Positions 38,337 to 51,215 are shown, counted from the stretch's first letter. The stretch: DNA of 64,000 nt from Talpa occidentalis (GCF_014898055.3 NW_023601433.1:47239876-47303875); one strand, 5' to 3'. Made by a program: numbers and translations. The notes: generated by a model not told the origin, from the sequence alone.

Positions 38337-39284
38337 AGCAAAAAGATGTGCAGTCTAGCTGCAGAAATAAGTAGAAGCTGAGAAATGTTTAGCATCTTCT
38401 ACAGAGATGTTTGAAAAGTCTTATCTATAACCTATCATATATAGTCATAACATCACAGTTCCCTTCATCTGTGACAGTGAAATAGTTCTGGAAATATCTT
38501 AATATTAAGCATATTATCATACTTTTAATATTTTCTAGTTATTGTTTGAATGTAATGGAGAATGCAGACCACCTAGTTCTCCCTACGGTCTGCCCCTTTC
38601 GATAGGTAGCAGAGAAGTATGTGTGTAAGTGGAAGGATTCCTCAGAGAATGGGGGATGGCAACTCACCTTTTTTCTGTGCATGTACTTACTAAGCACTAG
38701 GATGTGTTGGAGCAGAGGGTGTACACAGCTATAAAGCACAGTGCCTCTTTTACATGTAGCTTAGAAGACACTGACCTTTTTCTCTCCTCTCCCCCAAACC
38801 TCTAAGATGAAAATGCATTCTAATAGTAACAATCACCTACTTTGGGTCGGTGTTAGTTGCACCTGCTAACATGATTGATATACCTTTGTCCTCGGTATAC
38901 CACTGGTTCCACTGAGCACTGCTGAGCTAGTGGCTAAAAAGTTTAACCAACACAGAGAGAAAATTTACCAACCTGATAGTTGGATGGGGTTAGATATATC
39001 TAAGTGTTTAGAAAGATTTTTGTGTGGGATATAGATGATTTATGAGCCAGAAAGGATCTTTTATAGATATTTAGGGTGTTAAATTTAGCACAGTAATGGG
39101 CAGTGAGCTATTGGGAAGGAAAGCGTATGTGGAAGGATTAATTATTTACCTTTGAGTTCATGTTTAGAACAGATAGGGACAGAAAAAATAAACTCCATTG
39201 TTCTTCTAAATTGTCTTAAGCCAAGGAATTGAAGAGTTTTAGCACATTTATGTGTTAAATCCTTGTTGCATTTTATATTATTTT
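38337..39284. other. Non-coding DNA, nothing recognised
   Basis: Unique-looking sequence with no gene or named repeat. Confidence 0.5.
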
Positions 39285-39395
39285 TTATTAAGGTACCATA
39301 GGTTTACAGCACTGGATATAATTTAGAAATATGGGATCCTACCTCTTAAGATGTATGTTACCACATCATCCTCCACCAAGGCACCCATAATTTGC
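39285..39395 (-). mobile_element. L1 3'-end fragment (tentative)
   Basis: ttttattaaggtaccataggtttacagcac ... catcctccaccaaggcacccataattt resembles the fragment at 14498-14625 and the antisense 3'UTR of old L1s. Confidence 0.45.
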
Positions 39396-39832
39396 TTAAG
39401 TAGAAAAGGTAAAATTATAACACAGGTTTACAATCCTAACTAACATAGGAAATTAATGGAAACAAGCACTAAAAAGTTACTAGGAAACTTGTGTCTCTGC
39501 TCAGTTTCTGCTTTCTTGCTTTCTTCTGCTGTTTTCTTCTTTATTCTTCTTTCCCTTTCTTTGCCTCTATTTCCATGTTATAACTGTCTATCTCACATGG
39601 CTAAATTTTCCTTGTCATACTTCTAGCCTCTTTCTGTTTCTCAGTTCCACTTGCAAGTTCTCTGTAAAGATAATCCAACTCATCCAATTTAGATGAGAGA
39701 TCCAACCTTGATTTCATTAGCGGTGCTGAAGGGATGAAGCAGCGCAATGGCAGTGGTGATGGCAGTGGCTATGAGTGGTGCAGTAGAGTGTGCAGTATAG
39801 CTTTGTCCATCAGTGGCTCACCACTGTGTTGT

Positions 39833-39889
39833 GTAGGTAGGTAGGTAGGTAGGTAGGTAGGTAGGTAGGTAGGTTGGTAGGTAGGTAGC
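39833..39889. repeat. (GTAG)n microsatellite
   Basis: About fourteen GTAG/TAGG units with one G-to-T interruption near 39874. The minus-strand translation is an artefactual YLPTYLPT repeat. Confidence 0.97.
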
Positions 39890-42390
39890 TGTGAGAGTGA
39901 ATGGATGAATTTCTCAGAGCAATGGGGATGGTACTTGATTTTGGGCAAACTTTGCCTTAAAAGATACAGAAAATTGCAAAAGACCAAAACATATTGAGGG
40001 CATTAGAAGAAATAAGGACAGTAAAATAACAATGTAAGCTAAACTTGCAGGCATATATATTATAGGACCAATCTCATGAGTTCAAGGCTTTCTAATAGTT
40101 AAAGCAAAATCGAAGTTATTTACTATTCTCTGATCCTGTATATTTTCATTGTTTTGGTCCTCTGTTATACCTTTTCACCAATTAATAATTTCTCAAACAC
40201 TTTATATTCAGTGCCATTTAAATATCTTTCTGTTCGTTTTCTGGAATTTCTCCCATGAATTAAATGCTTCTGATTACTTTTCTCTTTGTGAAGTCAGTAT
40301 GGTTTTAATAAAAATATATCCATTCCTGCTATTAATAATATTTTCTTCTATTTTTAAAGTTCACCAATTTAAAAATGAACCCTGTACAATAAAATTTTGA
40401 TTCCTTTTGAAAAATTGTTGCGTTGTCATTGACATTAATTATAACTTGGTAACTTGGAATATTGTTTCAGCTTATATTAAACTTTTAAAAACTATTAACA
40501 TTATTCTGCTTAAAATGTAAAACCTTTATGAGAAATTTTAATTTTCTCTTAGAGAATAATTTATTCATAATAAAATACAAACCTTGACTTTAAATATGCA
40601 CTAGACACTTTAATTTTTCATATTGTTTTAAAATGGCAAGTATTAAAAAGTTTATACAAAGAAATAATCCTAAATTCAGAATTTATCATAATCCATTCTT
40701 AATTCACTGAAAGCATTTGTCAACACTTCATTACTACATGGAGTATAAGTTAATGATGCACAAAGTTTAAAACCTCTTATATTCAATTAAAGGACCTATT
40801 AGTTTTGAAAGCACTAAATAATAATTGGAATTTACTGAATTTTAAATAGGGTCTACATGTTGTAATTTTGGTTTATAGTGCATATACTTGTTTTTCTGAT
40901 GCTGTGAAGACTTGATGTTCTGAGACTGCACTTACCTTTTAGTGTTTAACCTAAAGTCTCTTCCTGAATTTAATGTGGAATATTTCCTCCCTTTAATTAC
41001 TAACATGTTTTTCAAATATTTACACATGATTTTTAAGGTGCTAATTGGCACTAGCATAGCTGATGGGTGGTAAACTATTGGAATCAACATTAACTTAAAG
41101 GACATCCACAATAAATTTTTGTATCCCGTCCTGGAATTGCTGGTATTTGTGCATTAAATACATCACTAGTCTGGCCCTAAAATACATAAAACAGCAGTAG
41201 GCAGGTTCAGTATTTACCTTATTTACCTTATCAGAGTCTTGGGATGCAAGCCACTGGATCAGCTTCAGCATAATTTGGTTGTTTTTTGTAGTTTTGTGTG
41301 ACTTGAGGGCCTTATTTTCTTTTGAGTGAAACATTATTTTTGTCTTACAGCTCTTTTGTTTCACTGAGATTAAAACAAAGCAACAAGCCTTTCTTTTAAA
41401 GCCCAAATATTTTATTAATGTAAGCTTTTGTATCTCCCTTTTCTCTTTGTTTCATGCTTTTATTTTTTCCTGAATTTTCTTTCATTGTATGTTGTTCTCA
41501 TTGTATGTTGTTCTATATAAAAACATGCATGGCAGTGTGTTGAGCATGTTCCTCTGAGCCAGGTACCCTTTACTTTTATCAGTTTATCCTGCCTTACCTC
41601 TTTGTAGTTTCCTTGAGAATTTGCCATTTAGTCAGCACACTAGTTTTGTAATTAATCTATTGTTCAAAGACATACAAAGGCCTTATTTTCTCAGAAGCAA
41701 AATCTGGCTGGAATTCACTGAACCCTGTCATTTTCTTGTATGCTTTCATGCGCTGGGTACTCATTTTCAGTGGATTGGTTCACAAACAACCTCAAACCTT
41801 GTCTGGCAACCCCTGGTGCCATTGTCTCCAACCCCCTCCCTGTACCCTGCTGCTGCTATGGATTGACACATTGCTTAATAGAAGGTGACTTGTCACCATT
41901 CTTTTAAACCCTCACCAGCATATCACCAGCATGTGTTTAAGTCTGCTTTAATGTACAGCCACATAGTATAGTTGTCTAGTTGTATCATATGGTATCATTT
42001 TATGGCGTGTGAGTATTTGAAGTGCTGTTTTATGACAGAGTCATTTCAAGTCTCATTGACATAAAGTTTCAATAGGTTTTACTCTGTTGTGCTCTAATAA
42101 TGGTTATTTTGACATTTTAAATGCTTTCTCAATCCGTTTACTAATGTTTCTTTAAAGCTTGAAATCAGCATTATATCACAGTTAAAATATTTGATCCTGA
42201 AGACTAAACTTCGAATTCAGTGGTAATTTGCTTGAGTATTTTTTTTTAAATTTGATTTATTTTTTTAAACACTGAATCCACAATGTGATTTTAGGCACAA
42301 TTAGAGATGCCGCTCCCTAATACTTCATTTTGAACATGCATGCATACATGATTTATACAGTTCCTTTCTTTTACCTCAGGCTTAATTGGT
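39890..42390. other. Non-coding DNA, no gene seen
   Basis: AT-rich unique-looking DNA. A 16-bp tandem duplication (cattgtatgttgttct twice) sits near 41485-41515. Frames of 72-103 codons show no domain. Confidence 0.5.
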
Positions 42391-42494
42391 GGTTTCTTTC
42401 TTTTTTTTTTTATCCTTTTTCCTTTATTTTTTTCCCCTGTAGCAGATCTAGAACCAAAAAAAGAAAAAAAAAGAAAAAAAAAAAGAAAAAACCC
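42391..42494. repeat. Poly-T / poly-A low-complexity block
   Basis: A T-rich tract (42393-42436) is followed after about 25 bp by an A-rich tract with scattered G (42457-42490). The two can pair partly as an inverted repeat. The short frames across it are artefacts. Confidence 0.9.
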
Positions 42495-44056
42495 AAAACA
42501 GACTTGGGGTGACAGTAAAATTGTATTGCAACTTTTAGGGTATTTCAAGTGTTTGATAGTTAATCTAGTTTAAAGGAATACAGTTCCATGGGTGAGGCCA
42601 CTGATTATGGTGGCCATGTCTCCTGTTATTATTATGCCTTGTTTTCTGGAAAGCCCAACTAGTCAGTTGTGTGCCCCAGAATGCAACCATTTCTTCATTT
42701 CTTGAGGTGTATATGGGCAAACTTTTGTGACGTGAAGTTTTATAACCAAGTATTTATATAGAATTTTCTTTTACAACTTTAGTTGATTCAGAATCACTCC
42801 TTTTTTGTCAGCACTTTAAGGAAGACACTCAGCTCTAATAATTAGAAAAAATAGATTATATATATTTAAATAATGAAACATACTCTGTTTTTGAAGTGGA
42901 ACCTTTTAATGTCATACTCCTGCTATTTCATTTTAAAACACTGTTAATAAACAAGCCCAACAAAGATTTCTTTTTACTGACTGGGAAGAAAATCCTATTT
43001 ATCTCCAAATTTGGACCAGCCAAGCCATAAGCCCTCAAGAGAGGGGGTGTTTATTTTTTTTATGCTTCTGTGGACATGATTTCCTTGAAATTTTTTAATG
43101 TTGCACTATGATATTTTTCTTTGGAGGAAAAATTCAGTTTCTGTGGTATAGTTGTAAGCCATTAAAGATGGAGTGTGCAGGAACTGTATCTTCATCATCA
43201 GCTGTTCTTCCATGTGCGGTTGTTTGTGTTAGGAGTCAACAAATGAACCATGACTTATTTCATAGAATTGCTGAGATTTTCTTTGAACTAAGTTGGTTTA
43301 GATGTGAGAAGATCCAGCAAAGTCCTTGCCCTATTTGATCATTGGCAACTCTGATTGAATATGGTGTGATGCTTGACAGGAGTGCATTTTTCATGATGAA
43401 TGATAACACCTCCTTGAACTGCCTTGGCATGGTCTCATGCAAAAGAAGCAGAATGTGTATTGGCTCAGTTAACTTTGCTATTTTCTCATTACTAGAACTG
43501 TCTTACAGAGAAATTAGAGTGTTACAGCTTATACCACTCACAGAAAGAATGAGTAGAAGAACATGCCCTTTCCAAGATAGACACACAGTGATTTGACTTT
43601 TTTGAGATAAAATTTCTGAATGTAGTATTTCAATATTATTCCTATTGAAGGATAGTACTATGATAATTCAGGAAAAAATTATAGACCTTCTAAGTACAAT
43701 TCAAATCAGTATGTAAAGTCTTTATCTTATGGGAGATATTAGAAATGTTATGTTGTTAAATAGCAACCAATATAATGAAAAAAAAAACAAAACAAAACAA
43801 CAAAATTGCATCAATGGGATGCAAGGATTGGCAAGCTTTTGACATAATTCTGAAAACTTAAGCAACACCCAGACAGTTCATCCCATCATGTATCATTTTT
43901 ACTTTATAGTGTGGGCTACTCTATAAAAATTCAAAACAGAAGTAAATTCTGCTTTGCTCTAAGCAAAGGAAACTACCATGTATAAGAGAATATTTAACTT
44001 TTTATTTTAGAAAGTGGGGCACATCATAAAATTTAAAACCTTGTAGGAGAAAGCTA
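42495..44056. other. Non-coding DNA, no gene seen
   Basis: Includes an A/C-rich run near 43780-43805. 43120-43600 has a balanced composition and short open frames on both strands, but no recognisable protein. Confidence 0.45.
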
Positions 44057-44070
44057 CAGATTTTATTATT

Positions 44071-44195
44071 ATCATTATTATTATTTTTTTTTTTGGTGGG
44101 ACCCTCCCCGGCTGCCGGGGAATGAACTGGCGCTGCAGAGGCTGTGGGCAGCCTCGCAGCCCAGTGCTCAACTGCTGCGCCACCAGGGGAGGCCC
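44071..44195 (-). mobile_element. Head-only tRNA-SINE retroposon
   Basis: On the minus strand this is the tRNA-related head of the window's SINE (ggggcctcccctggtggcgc onward). It stops right after the GGTCCCAC motif and passes directly into an A-rich tail (poly-T then att repeats on the plus strand). The ~160-bp CT-rich body and the TATAAATAAATCTT tail are both absent. A perfect 14-bp target duplication, cagattttattatt, lies at 44057-44070 and 44196-44209. So a shortened RNA seems to have been retroposed in its own right. The A-box-like region is intact; the B box is altered (gttcattcc). Confidence 0.88.
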
Positions 44196-44209
44196 CAGAT
44201 TTTATTATT

Positions 44210-45909
44210 TAAATAAGAGTATTGTCAAGTGCTCCATGTTTCCAGGTTTAAGGCAATCATGAGTGTTCTGTTAAGGCATAATTCCAACGCTTATCCCAAT
44301 AGGATTCCTAATTCACAGGTTTCATGTGTATATATGGTATCAGCATTAGTACAAGAAATTCCCACAGTACTGAAATGTAAAAGATACTGTGAAAAAAAAT
44401 ACTGGATCAAAATTGTTGTTATTGGTGGAAGTCAGCTAAAACATTAAAAAAATGTGACTGTTGAGGTATGAATTATCTGATACTTTTAGTTTTCCTTCTG
44501 TCATCCTTAGAGATACCTAGGTATTTTGATTAGTTTGATTGCACCTGGCAGAAGCAAGGGCCAGCGGTGAAAATGCCTAGATTATCCCTTCTGCTGGTAC
44601 TTTGACTACTTAAGATTCTAACTTCTGAGAGTGATGAACAGGAAATAGAATTTGGGATGTGATAGAGAACCCCCACTTTAATCCCCCAAGGTGGGGGAGG
44701 GTGGAGAAAAAGAACTTGTAGGAGGTGAGATACATTTTGTTCAGTGTTTCCAAAGGTAAAGCCAATCAAAGAAAGATATTCTAAACTATTGGCAAGAAGA
44801 AACGCTAGTTGGAATCAGAGAGAAGATGGTACTTACTGTTTCAAAGGCTAGAGTGTACTGGAAGATTTTTCACAAGCTACATTCTTTGTGTGACTACTGT
44901 TTAGGGTAACGTTTTAATGTTTGGCATTGTGAGTTTTATGCTGTTGGTAAGTAGGATGGAACATCTATAGGAAAAAGCAATACAAAAAAGAAAAAAGAGA
45001 AATAGATTGCCTTTGATGTATGGAAAACTGAATTTCCAGGGTTAATAAATGTTATTATGTTCAAATAAGTTTTTATAGCACTATCTGGCTCCCTGGTATT
45101 ACCTTAAAAATCTAATGGAAAGACTATGTTTGATCAATAGAAGTTGTCTGAATGCTAGCCCCATTATATAACTTGTTTGTCAATATTTTGTTAGGCTTTA
45201 GAGACCTTATTACATTTATAAAGTCATGGAAATGTTTTTATGTTCTCAGTATTTAATAGAACCGATGGTCAAAATTTGCTGGTTAATTAGTCATTTTTTA
45301 AGGCACAGTCACTGCCTAGATGTGTCTGCTCTCTTTGTACAATGCATTTTTTCCTCTCATAGTTAATATTTTGAGTTGCCACCTGAATGTGTTTTTCTTT
45401 TTAGAAGAAAGTTTTCAGTAATAATCCATCTAACTCAAACTCACTCAAGTGCTTACTATCTCCTCCCCCAATCTTGATTATCGTTTTTTAGGGAATATTA
45501 AGAGCTAAACATGTGATTTCCTTACAGAGTTTAAGAGTTGTAAGTCTCAATGTAATAAATCTCTAGATAAATTCTTGGCAGTGATGCATATGTTTTATGT
45601 GTGCTGTGTTTATCTCTAGTCATAATTTTTTAATACACATGATATATGTAACATTTATAATCTTCCCAAGGGGAAAAATGATGTGGCATAATTCTGTCAG
45701 ATTATTTATGATGTTTATGCTTAAAATATTTGGTAAAAATATGCAGTATATCTGACTTTGCAATCCACTGCTGTTCTATTTTTAAATATTGTGTGAAAAA
45801 GCTAAGCAGAATAAGTAAAATGTTTCTACATAGTTCCTCTTATGAATTAGTATCAGTTGCTAATAATCATTGAATTGACTTGCTCATGGGTACTGACTGG
45901 TATGGAATC
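44210..45909. other. Non-coding DNA, nothing recognised
   Basis: Unique-looking sequence. Short frames of 72-79 codons show no domain. Confidence 0.5.
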
Positions 45910-45927
45910 AGTCCCCTAACTTTTTGA

Positions 45928-46180
45928 AAGATTGTTTATACAAGAACTGGGGTACATGTCAGAGGTGTGGGAGGGTGAGAGAATTCACCAGAGACAGAGC
46001 GGGGAGCAGAACAGGCAGACAGACCAAAGACACAGCTGAGGGGAGCAGCAGGCGAGACAAGAGAGGTCTGTTGCACCATGTGGATTTCTCCCTGGCCGGC
46101 CGAGAATCGAACCCGCGCTGCAGAGGCTATGGACAGCTTCACAGTGTGGCGCTCAACCCGCTGTGCCACCGGGGAGGCCT
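45928..46180 (-). mobile_element. Young tRNA-derived SINE with 18-bp target duplication
   Basis: Complete minus-strand copy. An A-box-like TGGCACAGCGG (46158-46168) and a B-box-like GGTTCGATTCT (46103-46113) are both present in the sense direction, so the internal RNA polymerase III promoter may be functional. The perfect 18-bp target duplication agtcccctaactttttga lies at 45910-45927 and 46181-46198. The tail is short (tgtataaacaatct). This is one of the best-preserved copies. Confidence 0.96.
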
Positions 46181-46198
46181 AGTCCCCTAACTTTTTGA

Positions 46199-47209
46199 TT
46201 AAATGTTGTAAAGTGTCACAAATTCCATAAATTTGCATTGGAGTTTAGTTATTATAGACTAGGAAATCAAATATTGAAAAATTCACCTTCATAAAAATAA
46301 CTTCATAGGGTAAGTTACATGTTTCTTTTTTTATATTTGAAAACTAGACAGCAGGCTAATAATTCATTACCTTCCTAGATTATTTAATTGGTGGTCTGAT
46401 AGAAATAAGTGTATTTTATCTGATTGTCAGCAGTTGTTTTTGGATGACCTAAAATTCTAATAGCTTCAATTCATTATGTTGAACCCAAAGATCTTTGCAC
46501 AACAATGTTTTGATCTAGTATATTCATTGTTTTGCAATAGTTTCATTAAAATTTGCCACATTTTAACTGTTGATTTGAAATATTTACTTCAAAATTCATC
46601 GCAACTTTTCATGAATATCAGTATATTTAATTTATAATTTCATTTTATTATAACTATACTCACATTACAAACATGCTTATGCTTTAAAAAATGAAGGAGC
46701 ATAAAGTAGAAAATCCTTATAATTCTACAATATTATATATTTAATACAACATATTAATATTTTGGTCTTTTTTAATGCCTATGACTATACATATTTTAAT
46801 AGACATGTAGAATTTAATTTCTGTGGATTATAATGATTAATTTATGCATCGCTGGTGTATATATATATATATTACATATATAAAAGGGTGTTTTTCTAAA
46901 ATTTTTAAGATCATTGTATTTTTCCTTTTAGTACCATCATTGATAGATTCTTACTGACACCTTGTCCATATGTTTATCCATTGATACGAAATTTCTTGCA
47001 TTGCTGGCTTTTGGTCGACCCAAATTTCTCCTTTGTTTGTGTTTGAGGGAATGCCATTTTAAAAATTCTATTCCTTGAGTAAGGTCAATTTCTCCCATCT
47101 ATTTCCTTTTGACTTTGGAAGTTGGGATTTTGATGAAATGAATCAGATGTATACATGAATCAGATGTATCAAATTGCAAAGTTGATGTGGTGACTGTGTA
47201 AATATCCTT
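46199..47209. other. Non-coding AT-rich DNA
   Basis: No gene or named repeat; a short TA run lies near 46857-46880. The right end is the pre-insertion target of the L1 that follows. Confidence 0.5.
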
Positions 47210-47227
47210 CAGTGAAGCAATTTAGTT

Positions 47228-47417
47228 ATTTATTTATTTAAAAAATAAATTTTATTTTTATATTCCCCATACAATTGCAACACCCTTATTTTGACCCCAA
47301 TCCCTCCCCTCCCCGCCCCCTACCCCCCATAGAGTGTCTCTGGTTCATAGTTTTTTGTTGATTTTGATTTTCACTTTCTTATAGTTATTCATTTTCCTGG
47401 TCCCTTATTTAAGTTTT
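47228..47417 (-). other. L1 3'UTR with G-rich tract and poly-A signal
   Basis: Downstream of the ORF2 stop (TAG at 47418-47420) the 3'UTR is only about 190 bp. It contains a sense-strand G-rich stretch (complement of 47293-47330) with six or more runs of G3 or longer, the conserved polypurine/G-quadruplex-prone element of L1 3'UTRs. It ends in AATAAA and an A-rich tail. The copy at 62577 has the same arrangement. Confidence 0.9.
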
Positions 47418-50400
47418 CTAGATTCCTGCTATGAGTGAGACCATCCGGTATTTTTCTTTTTTCTTTTTGGCTTATTTCACTGAGCTTGATCCCTTCTAGC
47501 ACATCCATGTTGCTGCAAATTGCATGTGTTTATCTTTTTTGAATGCTGAGTAATATTTCATGGTGTATATGTACCACATCTTCTTGATCCAGTCATCTAT
47601 TTTTGGGCATTTGGGTTGTTTCCAATGCTTAGCTATTGCAAACAGTGCTGCTATAAACATAGGGATGCAGGTGCTCTTTGGAATTGATGTTTCTGTGTCC
47701 TTTGGGTAAATACCTAGGAGTGGAATTGCTGGATCATATGGAAGCTCTATGTTTAGTAGGTCCAGATATCTCCACACAGCTCTCCATAGTGGTTGGACCA
47801 GTTTGCACTCCCACCAACAGTGCAGGAGAGTTCCTTTTTCTCCACATCCTCGCCAACATTTGTTGTTGCTAGTTTTTTTAATATGTGCCATTCTCACTGG
47901 TGTCAGATGGTATCTCATGGTAGTTTTGATTTGCATTTCCCTGATGACAAGTGATGTTGAACATTTTTTCATATGCCTGTTGGCCATTTGCATTTCCTCT
48001 TCAGAGAAGTTTCTTTTCAGCTCTTCTGCCCATTTTTTGACAGGATTATTTTCTTTGTTTTTGTTGAGTCTCATCAGCTCTTTGCAGATTTTTGTGATCA
48101 ATCCTTTATCATTAGTGCTGTGTGCAAAAATGTTCTCCCAGTCAGTGGGTTTCTCTTTGTTTTCGTCATTGTCTCTTTTGCTGTGCAGAAGCTCTTTAAT
48201 TTGATGTAGTCCCAGCTGTTTATCTTTGCCTTCTCTATCACTGCTTTGGATGATGTGTCTGTAAAGATGTCTTTGATGTGCGTATCATGTAGTGTTTCGT
48301 CTATATTTCCTTCTATGTATTTTATGGTTTCAGGTCTTATGTCTAGTACTTTAATCCATTTTGAGTTGATTTTTGTGTATGGTGTGAGGTAGTGGTCAAG
48401 CTTCATTCTTTTGCATGTAGCGACCCAGTTTTCCCAGCACCATTTATTGAACAAACTTTCTTTGCTCCAATGCATATTCTTTGCTCCTTTGTCAAAGATT
48501 AGTTGACCATAATCTGTGGGTTTATTTCTGGATTTTCTATTCGATTCCATTGGTCTGTGTGTCTGTTCTTGTTCCAGTACCATGCGGTTTTGATGATTAT
48601 GGCTTTGTAGTATAGTTTGAAGTCTGGGCATGTGATGCCTCCATTCCCTTCCTTTTTTTTTTTTCAGGAGAGCTTTGGCTATTCAGGGTTTTTGTTGATT
48701 CCATATGAATTTCATCAATAATTGTTCTGTTTCTTTGAAGAATGACATTGAGATTTTGATTGGAATAGCATTGAATCTGTATATTGCTTTTGGTAGGATG
48801 GCCATTTTAATAATGTTTATTCTTCCAGAGGGGATGTCTTTCCATTTTTGTGTCTTCTTCTATTTCTTTTAACAGTGTTTTATAGTTTTCTTTGTATAGA
48901 TCCTTTACTTCTTTTGTTAGATTTATTCCCAAGTATTTGATTTTTTTTGTTTCGATAATAAAAGGGGTGGTTTTTTTTATTTCTTCTTCAGATTTATTGT
49001 TTGTGTATAGGAAGGCTACTGACTTTTGCGTGTTGATTTTGTATCCTGCCACTTTACTGAACTGATTGATGAGTCGAATTAGTTTTTCTGTGGAGTTTTT
49101 GGGGTTCTCTATGTATATTATCATATCATCTGCAAATAGTGATAGTTTGACTTCTTCTTTTCCTATTTGGATTCCTTGTATGTCTTTCTCTTGTCTTATT
49201 GCTCTGGCTAGGACTTCCAGTATTATATTGAAAAGCAGTGGTGAGAGTGGACATCCTTGTCTTGTTCCAGATCTTAATGGAAATGCTTTCAGTTTTTCAC
49301 CATTGAGAATGATACTGGCTTTTGGCTTGTCGTATATGGCCTTTATGATGTTGAGGTATGTTCCTTGTATCCCAAGAATTTCAAGGGCTTTTATAATGAA
49401 TGGGTGTTGCACTTTGTCGAAAGCTTTCTCAGCATCTATTGATATTATCATATGGTTTTTATATTTCTTTTTGTTGATGTGTTGGAAAACGTTGATTGAT
49501 TTTCGGATGTTGAACCATCCTTGTGTCCCTGGCATGAATCCTACTTGGTCGTGGTGAATTATCTTATGGATACATTGTTGGATTCTAAATTTTAATGAGG
49601 ATTTTTGCATCAGTGTTCATAAGGGCGATTGGCCTGTAGTTTTCCTTTTTTGTGTTGTCCTTCTTCAGTTTTGGTATTAGTGTAATGTTGGCTTCATAGA
49701 AAATGTTTGGTATTGTCCCTTCTGTCTCAATTTTTTGGAAGAGTTTGTGCAGGATAGGCACTAATTCATTTCTGAATGTTTGGTAGAATTCATTTGTAAA
49801 TCCATCAGGTCCTGGGCTTTTGTTTTTGGGGAGGTTTTTGATTACCATTTCAATTTCGCTGCTTGTAATTGGTCTGTTTAGGTGTTCTATTTCTTCTTTC
49901 TCTAACTTTGGGTGATTGTAGAGTTGTAGGAATTTGTCCATCTCCTCTAGATTGTTGAACTTGTTTCCATATAACTGTTCATAGTGGTTACTGATTATTC
50001 TTTTGATTTCTGCTGTGTCCTTGTGATTTCTCCTCTTTCATTTATGATCCTGTTTATTGTGCTTTCTCCCTTTTTTTCCTTTGTGAGCCTGGCTAGGGGT
50101 TTGTCTATTTTATTGATTTTTTTCGAAGAACCAGCTCTTGGTTTCATTGATCTTTTGGATTGTTTTTTTAGTTTCAATTTCATTTATTTCTGCTTTGGTT
50201 TTTATTATTTCTTTTCTTCTACTGGTTTTGGGGTTTTGTTGTTCTTTTTCTAGATCTTTGAGCTTCGATATTAGATTGTTTCTTTGAGTTCTTCTTGTTT
50301 CTTGATGTGAGCCTCTATTGCTATATATTTTCCTCTTATTACTGTTTTTGCTGCATCCCATACATTTAGGAAATTGGTGTCCTCCTTGTCATTCAATTCA

Positions 50401-51215
50401 AAGAATTTTTAAATTTCTTCTTTGATTTCCTCATTAGTCCAGTGGTCTTCCAGTGTAGTTTTCAATTTCCATGAGTTGAGTTAGGAGAGTTCCTTGCCTT
50501 CTTTTTATGGTTTATTTCTAGTTTGATGCCTTCATGATCAGAGAAGATGGTATGATTTCAATCTTGGTGTATCTGTTGTTGTTTGTCTTGTGTCCCAGTA
50601 TGTGATCGATCCTGGAGAATCATCCGTGTGCACTTGAGAAAAATGTGTACTCCATTTTTTTTTGGGTTTAGTGTTCTATAGATATCTGTTAAGCCCAAGC
50701 ACTCTGGGTCCTTATTTAGAACTTTGGTGTCTTATTTTTTGTCTCATTGATCTATCCATTGTTGATAGTGGTGTGTTGAAGTCTCCCACTACGTATGTGT
50801 TTTCTCTGTTTTCTGTTTTCAGAAATGACAATAGTTGTCTGATATATTTTGGTGCTCCTTCGTTTGGTGAGTATATGTTAATGAGTATTATTTCTTCTTG
50901 AAATATTGTCTCCTTGATCATAATGTAGTGACCGTTGGGGTCTCTTGTTATCTTTTTGAGTTGGAAGTCTGTTTTATCTGATATAAGTATAGCTGTTCCT
51001 GCTTTCTTTTTTGGTCCATTTGCTTGTAGGATTGTTTTCCATCCTTTAACTTTGAGTCTATTTTTATCTTTTGTAGCTAAATGTGTTTCCTGGAGACAGC
51101 AGATGGTTGGGTTTTGTTTCTTAATCCAGCCTGCGACTCTGTGTCTTTTTATTGAAGAGTTTAATCCATTTACATTTAGAGTTAATATTGATATGTTAGC
51201 ATCTGTATTTGCCAT
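47418..51215 (-). pseudogene. L1 ORF2 (endonuclease-reverse transcriptase), broken
   Basis: ORF2 encodes the nicking endonuclease and reverse transcriptase used for target-primed reverse transcription. The ATG at 51215 opens the AP-endonuclease domain, with LNVNGLN, the catalytic-glutamate QETH and GDFNTPLS motifs in order. The frame is lost near 50712. SDH, the C-terminal endonuclease motif, is still visible downstream in another frame. The RT domain spans about 49941-48807, with [17 protein letters not shown], the [10 protein letters not shown] block and FADD at 49125-49136. The C-terminal zinc knuckle (CWRGCGEKG...HCWWEC) lies in 48101-47496. At least six frame changes and an early stop at 47496 (compare the copy at 62761) make it inactive. 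Confidence 0.97.

Noticed and set aside
39769..39987. Minus-strand frame with YLPTYLPT repeats
   Set aside because: Translation of the GTAG microsatellite.
41095..41406. 103-codon minus-strand open frame
   Set aside because: Lys/Ile-rich chance frame without a recognisable motif.
45928..46180. Functional tRNA gene suggested by A- and B-box motifs
   Set aside because: The boxes belong to a SINE head; there is no cloverleaf with an acceptor stem, and an A-rich tail and target duplication are present.
47749..48204. 151-codon plus-strand frame with hydrophobic stretches, and its twin at 63092-63553
   Set aside because: Both are exact antisense of L1 ORF2; the membrane-like appearance is the complement of Lys/Asn-rich codons.
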